In this document: in pieces, positions 1-7,704 of the stretch
Layout of the letters: each line of letters begins with the position of its first letter
How positions within the stretch are numbered: position 1 is the stretch's first letter
NCBI RefSeq assembly: GCF_000379525.1
Contig: NZ_KB902529.1
Span: forward strand, 1 to 39,244
DNA length: 39,244 nucleotides
DNA from: Lamprocystis purpurea DSM 4197
Lineage (GTDB): Bacteria > Pseudomonadota > Gammaproteobacteria > Chromatiales > Chromatiaceae
Direction of reading: 5' to 3'
Notes under the pieces: generated by a model
What the model was told of the DNA's origin: nothing
The model's input: the letters and a program-made list of their open reading frames with translations, nothing else
Databases searched by the model: none
Made by a program: the position numbers and the translations under genes

Positions 1-255
1 GAGCATCGCCTCTTCAGTCAAGTCGAGCGCACCTGGAGCGGGGTCATCCTCGACTCCGCCGAGACCGCACGGTGGACCGTCGAGCGCACGACCACCGACA
101 CCGGGCTGCGCGTCACCGCACGCATCCTCGATAAATTCTACGCGCTCGGCCGCAAATGCTCCGACGGCTTCCGGGAGATCAAAGATCAGTTTATCCGGCA
201 TGATCTGACTCTTGGACAATGGAATTACGTGGTTGATCCTAACGGTTTTTCTTAA
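1..255 (+). CDS. ISAzo13-family transposase, C-terminal 84 residues (partial)
   Basis: Open from base 1 to a TAA at 253-255. The translation begins EHRLFSQVERTWSG and ends QWNYVVDPNGFS. The arrangement HRLFS..W.G......T in the first third and a WNY-V/I-P ending is the conserved C-terminus of ISAzo13-family DDE transposases. Only the tail is in the window, so activity cannot be judged. The copy at the other end of the window has the same protein sequence. Confidence 0.8.
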   Translation, partial: EHRLFSQVERTWSGVILDSAETARWTVERTTTDTGLRVTARILDKFYALGRKCSDGFREIKDQFIRHDLTLGQWNYVVDPNGFS

Positions 256-288
256 TAAAGATGTATAACTAATTTATGCCTCGTTACT
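1..288 (+). mobile_element. Right end of an ISAzo13-type insertion sequence, cut by the window edge
   Basis: The first 288 bases are identical to the reverse complement of 38948-39235. Identity stops abruptly after ..CTCGTTACT on both sides, which marks the end of the element; outside it the flanks differ. Each copy holds the 3' end of a transposase gene plus about 33 bases of terminal non-coding DNA. The two copies point toward each other. Confidence 0.85.
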
Positions 289-318
289 AGGCGTGCCACC
301 GCTCAGCGGTGTCACGCA

Positions 319-567
319 TTACGGACGGGGCGAGCTATCGCGCAGACATTCATCATGGCTCGACCCGGCCCCGCCGTTCGGCGCCCGCTCAGGTGCAAGG
401 CGCGCCTGATCACAGTCCGGCGGCGCATCAGGTCCGATACACACCGGCCGGTCATCACGCCACACCACCGCGTACTGGCCCAACCGGCGTTTTCGCTCCA
501 GCGCCCCGGCCACCGCCCGCGTCAAGGCCTCCAGGGCCTTGGTTTCGTACTCAGGCGTCTGCATCAT
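319..567 (-). CDS. Small conserved protein coupled to the zeta-like ATPase
   Basis: An 82-residue protein. The ATG at 567 is chosen because it overlaps the stop of the upstream ATPase gene as ATGA and has a GGAG six bases before it. The sequence has a charged N-terminal helix ([18 protein letters not shown]), then [16 protein letters not shown], then a low-complexity Pro/Ser/Arg tail. I do not recognise a named domain. Short proteins of this look next to zeta-like kinases are plausible antitoxin or regulatory partners, but that rests on position alone. It is the last gene of the hsdS-ATPase-small protein string and runs toward the left IS end. Confidence 0.6.
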   Translation of the reverse strand: MMQTPEYETKALEALTRAVAGALERKRRLGQYAVVWRDDRPVCIGPDAPPDCDQARLAPERAPNGGAGSSHDECLRDSSPRP

Positions 568-1151
568 GTCGGTCTCCAACCGGGTAGTCGTTGCAGGATC
601 GCGGGTTGCCTCACCTCGCGCCGCTCGCCCTCTTGCGTAAAAAGCAGCTCGGGGCGTTCACTGCTGTTAATGAAACAGACGGTCCGATCGACCGCCGCCG
701 CGTAGTTGCCAAAGAGGTTCTCCAGGCTACGGACGAAACGGCGTTCGATATCCTCGACCGGGATCCGGTGGCCGCCGTGTCGGACGCGCTCCGCCACACG
801 CATCTTCGCCATCTCCACGGTGGGGAGCACCAGGTAGATCAGTTCGATCCGCCAGCCGTTCAGCTTCAAGCGCCGGATCAAGCGCAAGTAGCCGCGTCCC
901 GCGAGGGTGGCCTCGAAGCCAAAATCGTGCCGTGCCGCGATGTGCCGCTCCACCTCACCGAGAAAGATCCGACTCGCCGCGACCCGCTCGCGCTCCGGCG
1001 CTAAGGGCGACATGCCGGCCGCGATCAGGTCCGCATTCACGAAGCGGCGGCAGCCCGCGACGTTGGGAAGATATTCCAACGCGAAGGTCGTCTTGCCCGC
1101 GCCGTTCGGCCCGGCGATGATCCAGCAGGTTGGCTGACCTTGGCCGCTCAT
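564..1151 (-). CDS. Zeta-toxin-like P-loop ATPase/kinase
   Basis: A 195-residue protein of the zeta-toxin / predicted ABC-type ATPase group (COG4185-like). Walker A is GPNGAGKTT at residues 14-22. NADLIAAG follows at 39-46, and [10 protein letters not shown] at about 78-87 fits the substrate/lid region of this group. True zeta toxins phosphorylate UDP-N-acetylglucosamine; many chromosomal relatives have no tested activity. The start overlaps the hsdS stop as ATGA and the stop overlaps the next start as ATGA, so translation of the three genes is probably coupled. Such ATPases are often toxin-antitoxin partners. Family assignment is fairly sure, the toxin role is not. Confidence 0.75.
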   Translation of the reverse strand: MSGQGQPTCWIIAGPNGAGKTTFALEYLPNVAGCRRFVNADLIAAGMSPLAPERERVAASRIFLGEVERHIAARHDFGFEATLAGRGYLRLIRRLKLNGWRIELIYLVLPTVEMAKMRVAERVRHGGHRIPVEDIERRFVRSLENLFGNYAAAVDRTVCFINSSERPELLFTQEGERREVRQPAILQRLPGWRPT

Positions 1152-2398
1152 ACGAGGCGAATCCTGCCGGTGAGCAGTTCTTGCATCATGCCCTGCTTGA
1201 GGTTGCGGGCCTTGGCGAGCTTGTCTTCCAGTGCGGCGATCTCGGTGTCCATGTCGGAGAGGATGGCTGCGATGGCGGTTTGCTCGGCGACAGACGGAAG
1301 CAAGAATTTAATTGCGGAAAGCACACTCCCGCTAAGGGATGGAAGTGCAGTGGTGCTGACAAGACTGCTTAGCTTCGTGTTGAGCAGCAGGTAATGAATA
1401 AATCGATTATCGGTTCGACTAGTGTCGAGGACGAAAGCGGCCATGTTGTTGTCCAGGCAGCTTGCCTTAGTCAAAATCTTCTTTCTCTCGAGAAACACGG
1501 CGGCACCAACTTTGGCGAAAACTATACTATTGGCCGGGAAGGCTATGGCACCGAGTTGCTTTCGAAGTGCCTCACTTATGTAATTGTTCGCTGTCTCTAT
1601 AAAGGTTTCGTTACCTTCAGTGTTCATGTCGGAGACTTTGAAGAATGGATACTCTCCTGCACTGGCTCCTTGAAACTTAATAGGGAAGCCGCTCCCACTT
1701 TGAAACCGTCCAATATCGCCAGCGCTCGCTAATTCCCACTCGTCGCTGAAACCCAGCAGACGCTTCTTGCCGGTGAGCAATTCCTGCATCGCGCCTTGTT
1801 TGAGCTGGCGCTTCTTGGCGAGAAGGTCATCCAGGGATTCGATGAAGGCATCCGCGTCGCTCAACGCCTCGGCAATGGCTGCTTGTTCGGAGCATCCCGG
1901 CATTGGGATCATAAGGCCCTTAATCTGCCGCACATTAGCCCGCTTAAATGTCGAGCCTACCATCAAATCAGAGAGCTGAGAGCCAATAATTTCTGAACGA
2001 AACACCGATTGAAGAAAATCAGACGAGAAGTCCGGCGACCTCTTCCGCAGTAGGCAAACATCCTGCCCCATAGCAAATGCTTGATGCCAGTCGGCTACTT
2101 GCGCGATCTCGCCTACAGTGGCATTCCTACTCATAATAAGATCACCAGGTCGCGGCTGACGCAAACCTTCTGTCAGCAACCTGTAAAATCGCTCGTTCGT
2201 TTGATTCGCATTGGTTAAATCAACAAAGCGAACTTGGACCTCTTTTATACTGGCCACGGGATAGCCTGAGGGGATGAACGTGGCAGTGACATGTTTGCAG
2301 TCAGTTACACTCCAGAAGCGACCAAGACAATCAACATCCCAATCCTCCGGAATCACCCCCAACTCAGTCTGCTTGTACCCCTTCGGAATGTCACTCAT
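1148..2398 (-). CDS. hsdS: Type I restriction-modification specificity subunit HsdS
   Basis: A 416-residue HsdS from the ATG at 2398 ([20 protein letters not shown]), the usual opening of this family; an upstream in-frame ATG at 2413 is less likely. Two target-recognition domains are each followed by a long helical spacer: [20 protein letters not shown] in the middle and [20 protein letters not shown] near the end, then [17 protein letters not shown]. The two halves each bind half of a bipartite DNA target, and HsdS brings HsdM to it. Separated from hsdM by a transposase gene whose stop overlaps the hsdS start, so hsdS may depend on coupling to it. Confidence 0.9.
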   Translation of the reverse strand: MSDIPKGYKQTELGVIPEDWDVDCLGRFWSVTDCKHVTATFIPSGYPVASIKEVQVRFVDLTNANQTNERFYRLLTEGLRQPRPGDLIMSRNATVGEIAQVADWHQAFAMGQDVCLLRKRSPDFSSDFLQSVFRSEIIGSQLSDLMVGSTFKRANVRQIKGLMIPMPGCSEQAAIAEALSDADAFIESLDDLLAKKRQLKQGAMQELLTGKKRLLGFSDEWELASAGDIGRFQSGSGFPIKFQGASAGEYPFFKVSDMNTEGNETFIETANNYISEALRKQLGAIAFPANSIVFAKVGAAVFLERKKILTKASCLDNNMAAFVLDTSRTDNRFIHYLLLNTKLSSLVSTTALPSLSGSVLSAIKFLLPSVAEQTAIAAILSDMDTEIAALEDKLAKARNLKQGMMQELLTGRIRLV

Positions 2399-3377
2399 CG
2401 CAGGCCCCATCATCAGTGCCCGGCATCGGGGTGGGTTGCAAACCCCCTTCGCTGGCGGTATCCCGTTTCGTAGGGGCGGGTTTCAAACCCGCCCCTACGC
2501 CAGCATCGCGGTGGTCATTGGGTTTCAAGCCCGTCCCAACGCCAGCATCGCGGTGGTCATTGGGTTTCAAACCGGTCCCAACGCCAGCATTGCGGTGGTC
2601 ATTGGGTTTCAAAACCGTCCCCACGCCAGCATCGCGGTGGTCATTGGGTTTCAAACCCGTCCCAACGCCAGCATTGCGGTGGTCATTGGGTTTCAAACCC
2701 GTCCCCACGCCAGCATCGCGGTGGTCATTAGGTTTCAAACCCGCCCCTAGATCGGCATCGCGTTGGTCGGGAGCGGGTTTGAAGCCTGCACCGACGCTAC
2801 CGGTATCGACACGGGGCGCATTTTCAGGATGGAGGCTGTCTTCGGACCAGAGGCGCGGATTATCGATAACATATTCGGCAATGCGAGTGTAATCCGCCTC
2901 GCTGCGGATGATGTGTTCATAATAATTGCGTTGCCAGATTGAGGTGCCGGGCGTTTGGCGAATCTCGTTGATCCGGCGGGCGGAGAAGGTCTTGAATGCC
3001 CGGACGATCTCCGACAAGGCATGGCGCTTGGTAGGGGCGGGTTTCAAACCCACCCCTACATCGGCGTCGCGATGGCGGTGATCGGATTTTAAATCCGCCC
3101 CTACATCGCTCAGAACGATAATGCCATGGACATGATTGGGCATGACGACGAATTGATCGAGACTGACATGCGGATAATGGTTTGGCAGATCGTTCCAGGC
3201 CTGCGCAACCAGCGCACCATATTGGTTCGACACAAATAATCCCGCGATCACTTCGCCGAACAGGCAAAGACGCTGTTGAACGCAGAGGGTGATAAAATAG
3301 GCCCCGGCCTGAGTGTAATCGTATCCTTTCAGGCGCATGGAGGCACGGGGGCGAATCTCTGCCGGCATCTGCTTCAC
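2391..3377 (-). CDS. REP-associated tyrosine transposase (RAYT) with REP-like repeats inside the gene
   Basis: A 328-residue Y1-transposase/RAYT protein. The metal-binding HUH motif is MPNHVHG (H82, H84) and the catalytic tyrosine lies in WQRNYYEHIIRSE (Y152 or Y153). RAYTs process REP palindromes in single-stranded DNA. Two segments are not normal for the family: residues about 92-117 read VGADLKSDHRHRDADVGVG then LKPAPT, and residues about 196-308 are seven 14-residue units like DHRDAGVGTGLKPN. Both are translations of the REP-like repeat seen elsewhere in the window. A REP element (3445-3538) lies just upstream. Core motifs are intact; whether the enlarged protein still works is unknown. 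Confidence 0.85.
   Translation of the reverse strand: MKQMPAEIRPRASMRLKGYDYTQAGAYFITLCVQQRLCLFGEVIAGLFVSNQYGALVAQAWNDLPNHYPHVSLDQFVVMPNHVHGIIVLSDVGADLKSDHRHRDADVGVGLKPAPTKRHALSEIVRAFKTFSARRINEIRQTPGTSIWQRNYYEHIIRSEADYTRIAEYVIDNPRLWSEDSLHPENAPRVDTGSVGAGFKPAPDQRDADLGAGLKPNDHRDAGVGTGLKPNDHRNAGVGTGLKPNDHRDAGVGTVLKPNDHRNAGVGTGLKPNDHRDAGVGTGLKPNDHRDAGVGAGLKPAPTKRDTASEGGLQPTPMPGTDDGACDE
2454..2790. repeat. 42-bp tandem repeat array in the 3' end of the RAYT gene
   Basis: About seven copies of a 42-bp unit containing GGTTTCAAACCCGTCCC and GCCAGCATCGCGGTGGTCAT, differing by few substitutions. The unit length is a multiple of three, so each copy adds 14 residues and the frame stays open. One arm of the window's REP-like palindrome is embedded in each unit. 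Unlike a CRISPR there are no unique spacers. Confidence 0.85.
3031..3104. repeat. REP-like palindromes inserted in the middle of the RAYT gene
   Basis: A full GTAGGGGCGGGTTTC..ACCCCTAC palindrome at 3031-3059 is followed by a degenerate half (GGATTTTAAATCCGCCCCTAC) ending at 3104. They are read through in frame and encode residues about 92-117 of the transposase, right after its HUH motif. Confidence 0.8.
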
Positions 3378-3444
3378 CTCACTCTGCTCGCGTCGTTCCG
3401 AGAGCGCCGCTTGTTCGGATTGTCCATGCTCACAAGGGGGCGAT

Positions 3445-3538
3445 TATAGCCTTCGTACCTGATTTCCAGACAGACCCTTGGTGTAGGGGCGGGTTTGAAA
3501 CCCCCCCCTACGTCCGGTTATCACGTCCGACGAGTATA
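3445..3538. repeat. REP-centred palindromic element (B1), complete 94-bp copy
   Basis: Outer imperfect inverted repeats, TATAGCCTTCGTACCTGAT on the left and ATCACGTCCGACGAGTATA on the right, enclose the GTAGGGGCGGG..CCCCCTA palindrome at about 3483-3511. Related copies occur at 9575-9664 and, split by another repeat, at 18057-18447. The element lies immediately upstream of the RAYT gene, the usual place for the REPs a RAYT acts on. Confidence 0.75.
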
Positions 3539-3557
3539 GGTCAGACGCTGTCTGACC
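3539..3557. terminator. Perfect 19-bp palindrome downstream of hsdM
   Basis: GGTCAGACGCTGTCTGACC is fully self-complementary around one central base. It has no U tract, so it may be a terminator of the hsdM transcript, a processing site, or another small repeat. Confidence 0.4.
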
Positions 3558-3748
3558 AATTCCCTGGTTGCGCCCAGGCAGGATAAAGTGTTGACTCCGC
3601 GCCGAATGTTTAGGACTGCGACAAAATCTTCGGCACCGATGGGTCCCGAAAAGATAAGGGACGAGGCAAAAGCCTTTGTGCAGCGGCGGCGTATCGTCCG
3701 GTCCGAATTGCGCAGGCAGTGTCTGCGCAATCTGATCAACGCTGCGTG

Positions 3749-6145
3749 TCATAATGCAAACCCCATCCGCTCCAGGTGTCGGCTCACCTTGCTCTCCAGC
3801 GCCGAAACCCGCGCGGTCAGCCCAGGCATCGGCGTCTCGTACCGCTCGGCCAGTTCCTTGACACGCTGAGTCAACTGCTGGCTCACGCGGTCCATCTCAC
3901 CGTGGATGGCGGCGGCGAGTGCCGCAAGCCACTTGTCGTCCACGACCAGCGACTTGATATCGTCCTCAGTGAGCTTGGGATAGTGCTTGTAGGCCAAGGC
4001 ATCGAGCGCGGACTCCGCGTCCTTCAGTCGCTTCTTGAGGTCCGCTTCGTCGCCGTTGAGCTTGAGCCAGTCGTTGAGCACGGCGGCCTCGTCCTTGCTC
4101 TCCTTGTCACCCTTGATCTCCCTGAGCCGGGCGGCGACGTTGATCTTGTTGACCTTGTCCAGTTCGGCAAAGGCGCCCTCGTCCCCACCGTGCTCTTCTT
4201 CCAACTCGGCGAGCCTGGCGCCGACCGCCTCCAGTTCGGCGGCGATCTGATCAATGTCCGCCTGCTCCCTGGCGTAGTAGCGGGCGACGATCAGGGGCTT
4301 CGGTATCAGGTCACAGGTCCAGCCCTTGTCCTTCGGCTTGCCCTTCTTGTCGGTCTCGATGATCCGATAGGTCTCGGCCTTCCAACCGTCGGCGGCGATC
4401 AGGTACAGATCGTCCTGCATGGTCTCGGCCCAGTAGTCCAGCAGGTGCTGGTAGATGTGGTAGGGGTCGATGAGCGGTTTGTCCTGGTAGTGGGCAAGCA
4501 GCCCCTCGGACAGCCAGACGATGACCTCCTTCGGGTGGCAGCCGGCAGCAAGGGCCTTGAGCGCGGCAGCACTCTGCGCTTGCCAGGCGGCGAAATGCGT
4601 CTGCATCCCGGCGATGAAGGCGGCGAACTCGGGATGCGCGTAGATGGCGGTCTTGATGGCCGGTTTCTCCACGGCCAGATCCAGATAATCGGGGCGATTG
4701 GGGCTGAACAGGGTCTGCCGCAGTTGCGGGCAGACGAACCAATAGGGGGCCAGCGCATCGACATCGGCGGCGGGGATGCCGCCCTGCAGGTGGCCGGCGA
4801 TATCCTGCAGGTCCTCGGGTGTCTGGCTGTCGATGTAGCGCGGCAGGTTGAGGTTGAAGTCGTTGCGCTCGATTTCATCGATGCCGACCATGCGCGCATA
4901 GCGGGGGACGTCGCGCCGACGGGTGTAGACGTCGACGATCTTATGGATGTCCTGGGCGCGCAGCCGGTTCTTGGGGCCGTCCTTCATGAAGCCGCCGCTG
5001 GCGTCGATCATGAAAATACCCTTGCGCGCCTGGGCGTCTTTCTTGTCGATGACGACGATGCAGGCGGGGATGCCGGTGCCAAAAAAGAGGTTGGCGGGCA
5101 GGCCGATGAGCCCGGCGATGTAGCCGCGGCGCACCAGGTTGCGGCGGATCTCGGCCTCGGCGTTGCCGCGGAACAGCACGCCGTGCGGCAGGATGCAGGC
5201 CCCGGTGCCGGTGCTCTTGAGCGAGCGCACGATATGTAGCAGGTAGGCGTAGTCGCCCTGCTTGGCGGGCGGCACACCGAAGTGCTTGAAGCGATCGAAG
5301 GGGTCCTGGAGTGGGTTGAGCCCGGTCGCCCAGCGCTTGTCGCTGAAAGGGATATTGGCGGCGATGTAATCGAAGGTCTTGAGATAGTCGCCGGCCAGGT
5401 ACTTGGGGTCGGTCAGGGTGTTGCCCTGCATGATCAAGGCAGTAGGATTGTTGTGCAGAATCATGTTCATGCGGGCCAGGCCGCTGGTGGCGGCATCCTT
5501 TTCCTGGCCGTAGAGGGTGACCGGAGTACGCGCCGCGTCGGCGATCTTGAGCAGCAGTGAGCCGGAGCCGCAAGTCGGGTCGTAGACCGTGGTGTCGGCG
5601 CTGGTTTGCGCCTCGCGGATGCCGAGGATCTGGGCCACTACCCGGCTGACCTCGGCGGGGGTGTAGAACTGGCCCTTGCTCTTGCCGCTTTCGGTGGCGA
5701 AGTGCCGCATCAGATATTCGTAGGCGTCGCCCAGGATGTCGTCGCCGTCGGCGCGGTTCTTGGAGAAGTCGAGCGCCTTGTTCTCAAAGATGGCGATCAG
5801 GTTGGTGAGCCGCTCCACCTTCTCCTTGTCGGTGCCGAGCTTGGTGGAATCGTTGAAGTCCGGCATGTCGGACAGCCGGTTGGCGTTGGCCAGCGGACCG
5901 AGGATGCGCTTGTTGATCTGGTCGCCGATGTCGGACTTGCCCTTGAGGGCGACCATGTCTTTGAAGCTTGCGCCCGCGGGGATGGTGATCGGCGCGAACG
6001 GCTGGCCCGCGTATTTGTCGCTGACATACTTGACGAACAGCAGCACCAGGACGTAATCCTTGTACTGGCTGGCGTCCATGCCGCCGCGCAGCTCGTCGCA
6101 ACTGGACCAGAGGGAGGAGTAGAGTTCGGACTTCTTCAGGGCCAT
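3749..6145 (-). CDS. hsdM: Type I restriction-modification DNA methyltransferase subunit HsdM
   Basis: A 798-residue N6-adenine methyltransferase subunit. The start is placed at 6145 (MALKKSELYSSLWSSCDELR), the family's usual N-terminus. An N-terminal helical HsdM domain (about 1-135) precedes the catalytic domain: FYTPAEVSRVVAQIL at about 161-175, SAM motif I DPTCGSGSLL at about 189-198, and the catalytic motif IV at 264-267, which reads NIPF rather than the usual NPPF/Y. The last 250 residues are charged and partly coiled-coil, making the protein longer than classical HsdM (about 500-530). It works with HsdS to methylate DNA; no hsdR is seen in the window. Confidence 0.92.
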   Translation of the reverse strand: MALKKSELYSSLWSSCDELRGGMDASQYKDYVLVLLFVKYVSDKYAGQPFAPITIPAGASFKDMVALKGKSDIGDQINKRILGPLANANRLSDMPDFNDSTKLGTDKEKVERLTNLIAIFENKALDFSKNRADGDDILGDAYEYLMRHFATESGKSKGQFYTPAEVSRVVAQILGIREAQTSADTTVYDPTCGSGSLLLKIADAARTPVTLYGQEKDAATSGLARMNMILHNNPTALIMQGNTLTDPKYLAGDYLKTFDYIAANIPFSDKRWATGLNPLQDPFDRFKHFGVPPAKQGDYAYLLHIVRSLKSTGTGACILPHGVLFRGNAEAEIRRNLVRRGYIAGLIGLPANLFFGTGIPACIVVIDKKDAQARKGIFMIDASGGFMKDGPKNRLRAQDIHKIVDVYTRRRDVPRYARMVGIDEIERNDFNLNLPRYIDSQTPEDLQDIAGHLQGGIPAADVDALAPYWFVCPQLRQTLFSPNRPDYLDLAVEKPAIKTAIYAHPEFAAFIAGMQTHFAAWQAQSAAALKALAAGCHPKEVIVWLSEGLLAHYQDKPLIDPYHIYQHLLDYWAETMQDDLYLIAADGWKAETYRIIETDKKGKPKDKGWTCDLIPKPLIVARYYAREQADIDQIAAELEAVGARLAELEEEHGGDEGAFAELDKVNKINVAARLREIKGDKESKDEAAVLNDWLKLNGDEADLKKRLKDAESALDALAYKHYPKLTEDDIKSLVVDDKWLAALAAAIHGEMDRVSQQLTQRVKELAERYETPMPGLTARVSALESKVSRHLERMGFAL

Positions 6146-6294
6146 GGACGCGAGTCTTGTGGGTTGGGCGCAGGCAGACTGAGGCCGGGGCAACTGGCCC
6201 GAAGCGTCGCTGGACCATCAGGGACGGGGCGATGCGCCTGTAGCGGGTCAGCCAATCATACGCCGAAGCCCCGTCACCCTGCGTCCGTCCAGGC

Positions 6295-6418
6295 GGCCTC
6301 GATCAAGATTCCGGCCACCTGGGCTCGCCGTGTGCGTAGTCAGGCCATCCTGGCCTGACACCGTCAGGGCTGGAAGCCCTGACTACGCACCCCGCTGGCC
6401 GGGATTACGATCAAGGCC
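6295..6418. repeat. 124-bp palindromic element, copy C1
   Basis: Nearly identical to the reverse complement of 21036-21159, with the same length. The ends are inverted repeats (GGCCTCGATCAAGATTCCGG on the left, CCGGGATTACGATCAAGGCC on the right). Inside are two hairpins, GTCAGGCCATCCTGGCCTGAC-like and GTCAGGGCTGGAAGCCCTGAC-like. A further partial end (CCTTGATCATCGTTCCGG) follows at about 6427. It lies between hsdM and the metallopeptidase gene. Looks like a small non-autonomous element. Confidence 0.75.
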
Positions 6419-6456
6419 GTCCAGGGCCTTGATCATCGTTCCGGCCGGCCGCGGGC

Positions 6457-6495
6457 GGTCCGCACAGCGGACCCTACGGGTCCGCTGTGCGGACC
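6457..6495. terminator. 39-bp perfect hairpin at the end of the metallopeptidase gene
   Basis: Two 18-base arms (GGTCCGCACAGCGGACCC and its complement) flank a three-base TAC loop. The metallopeptidase stop codon (TAG) is formed by this loop sequence. It could terminate or stabilise the transcript; without a U tract, a dispersed palindromic repeat is an equal possibility. Confidence 0.55.
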
Positions 6496-7031
6496 GGCGA
6501 CTCGGCAAGACTTGGTCGGCATACCGACCACAGGGCCTCACCGCCCGCCTCCAGATGGCACAGATACGCCCGCAGGTCAAACTCGTACTGACCGTAGCCA
6601 GGCTCCATGTGCGCACACAACTGGTAGAACGCCTTGTCGTGCTCCCGTTCTTTCAGGTGGGCGAGCTCGTGCACCACGATCATGCGCAAGAACTCAACGG
6701 GCAGGTCGCGGAACAGGCCGGCGACGCGTATCTCGCGCTTGGCCTTGAGCCGGCCGCCCTGCACCCGCGAGATGGCGGTGTGGGTGCCGAGCGCGTGCCG
6801 GACCACGTGCAGCCGGTTGTCGTAGTTCACCCGCGACAGCGGCTCCGCCTTGCGCATGAAGGCCGCCTTGAGTTCGCTGACGTAGGCGTAGAGCGCCGCA
6901 TCGGTGCGCACCGCGTGCGCCGCCGGGTAGCGCCTCGCCAGCAGCGAGGCGAGCCGGCCCTCGTCCATGAGCCGACGCACCTGGGAGACCAGCGGCTCGG
7001 GATAGGCGGAGAGGTACTTCATCGTCGTCAT
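6474..7031 (-). CDS. YgjP-like zinc metallopeptidase domain protein
   Basis: A 185-residue protein from the ATG at 7031 (MTTMKYLSAYPE); a start at 7022 is also possible. HELAHLKEREHDKAFYQLC at residues 121-139 gives the zinc ligands (HELAH plus a third His at 131) of the YgjP/DUF45, SprT-like group. Such genes often lie beside hsdR in type I restriction loci; here hsdR is absent and the next gene on the same strand is hsdM. The last residues (SPVRTADP) are encoded by a palindromic hairpin, so the natural C-terminus may have been replaced. The substrate is unknown. Confidence 0.8.
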   Translation of the reverse strand: MTTMKYLSAYPEPLVSQVRRLMDEGRLASLLARRYPAAHAVRTDAALYAYVSELKAAFMRKAEPLSRVNYDNRLHVVRHALGTHTAISRVQGGRLKAKREIRVAGLFRDLPVEFLRMIVVHELAHLKEREHDKAFYQLCAHMEPGYGQYEFDLRAYLCHLEAGGEALWSVCRPSLAESPVRTADP

Positions 7032-7149
7032 CGCTATGGCCTCGGCCCGGGTGCGCGCTCGAAAGTGGACCAGAAATAGACCGGAACATAGTATTGCACC
7101 CCTAACCGCCCAAGTGAGGAACCCCAAGAGGAACCCCGGACCGGACACC

Positions 7150-7458
7150 ATGCCGAAATTCTCAGACCTGTACGTGAAAAACCTAACGCCCCAGGCCGCC
7201 CGCTACGACGTGCGCGAAGGACAAGGCTTCGGGGTCCGCGTCTCGCCCGATGGGAATAAGGCGTTTTTCTTCATCTACACGTTGCAAGGCAAGAAGCGAA
7301 GCATGACTTTTGAGCAGTATCCAGCGGTCACCCTCAAGGACGCACGCAATATCAACCTGTCATTCGATGCGGGCGGAAATCTGGTTGAATTGGTTGTCCT
7401 GGAAGCGCGCGAAGCCGGGTTGTTACCGGCGCTGCTGGATACCAGAAAAGCCGCCTGA
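7150..7458 (+). pseudogene. Chimera of an integrase N-terminus and a DUF2283-like tail
   Basis: From the ATG at 7150, residues 1-65 (MPKFSDLYVKNLTP..VREGQGFGVRVSPDGNKAFFF.Y..QGKKRSMTFEQYPAVTLKDAR) are the arm-type DNA-binding domain (DUF4102) of tyrosine integrases of tRNA-targeting islands. After that the core-binding and catalytic domains are missing, and the last 35 residues (LSFDAGGNLVELVVLEAREA) look like the end of a DUF2283-type protein. The frame stays open through the join. A deletion fusing two genes is the simplest reading. Four bases later a tRNA 3'-half copy begins, which is where an island integrase is expected. Confidence 0.7.
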
Positions 7459-7462
7459 GGAA

Positions 7463-7503
7463 TGGTGGGCCGTCTAGGACTTGGACCTAGGGCCAAGGGA
7501 TTA
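7463..7503. other. Degenerate attachment-site copy of the tRNA-Ile2 3' half
   Basis: This 41-bp stretch matches 9411-9451, the 3' half of the tRNA gene, at 36 of 41 positions in the same orientation. Changes in the T-stem are paired (CTAGG/CCTAG here, CAAGG/CCTTG in the tRNA), so it came from a functional tRNA variant rather than random decay. It fits an att site left by an island that used this tRNA. Confidence 0.7.
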
Positions 7504-7704
7504 CCCATCATGTGTTTCATAACATCAAGTACATGTTTTACAAACATTAGACAAGTGCGCCACGAGTTCAAGGCGCACTTACGGCGCAGTTAAGAAAAAA
7601 TGGGGTCGAAACCGGGCCGGGTTGCCAGTCTTGGGGCGGATGTCTCGGGTATCGCTGGGATCGCGGAACCGGGTCGGGGATGTCGCTTGGCTGGAGTCTA
7701 AGGG

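Larger units (their letters stand above)
3444..3752 (-). pseudogene. Possible remnant of a gene once coupled to hsdM
   Basis: A 102-codon frame whose start overlaps the hsdM stop as ATGA, the same coupling used by the other genes of this string. Its last third is just translation of the REP element (GRRGGFQTRPY). The first part (MTRSVDQIAQTLPAQFG) resembles no family I know. It may be the 5' stub of a gene whose remainder was lost when the REP/RAYT unit arrived, or it may be chance. Confidence 0.25.

Noticed and set aside
2454-2790. CRISPR-like array of regular repeats
   Set aside because: Units are contiguous 42-bp tandem repeats without unique spacers, lie inside a coding frame, and no cas gene is near.
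3776-5239. Long plus-strand open frame of 487 codons opposite hsdM
   Set aside because: It is the antisense of a clear HsdM gene; composition (Val/Leu/Gly/Asp-rich, no domain) is that of a GC-rich shadow frame.
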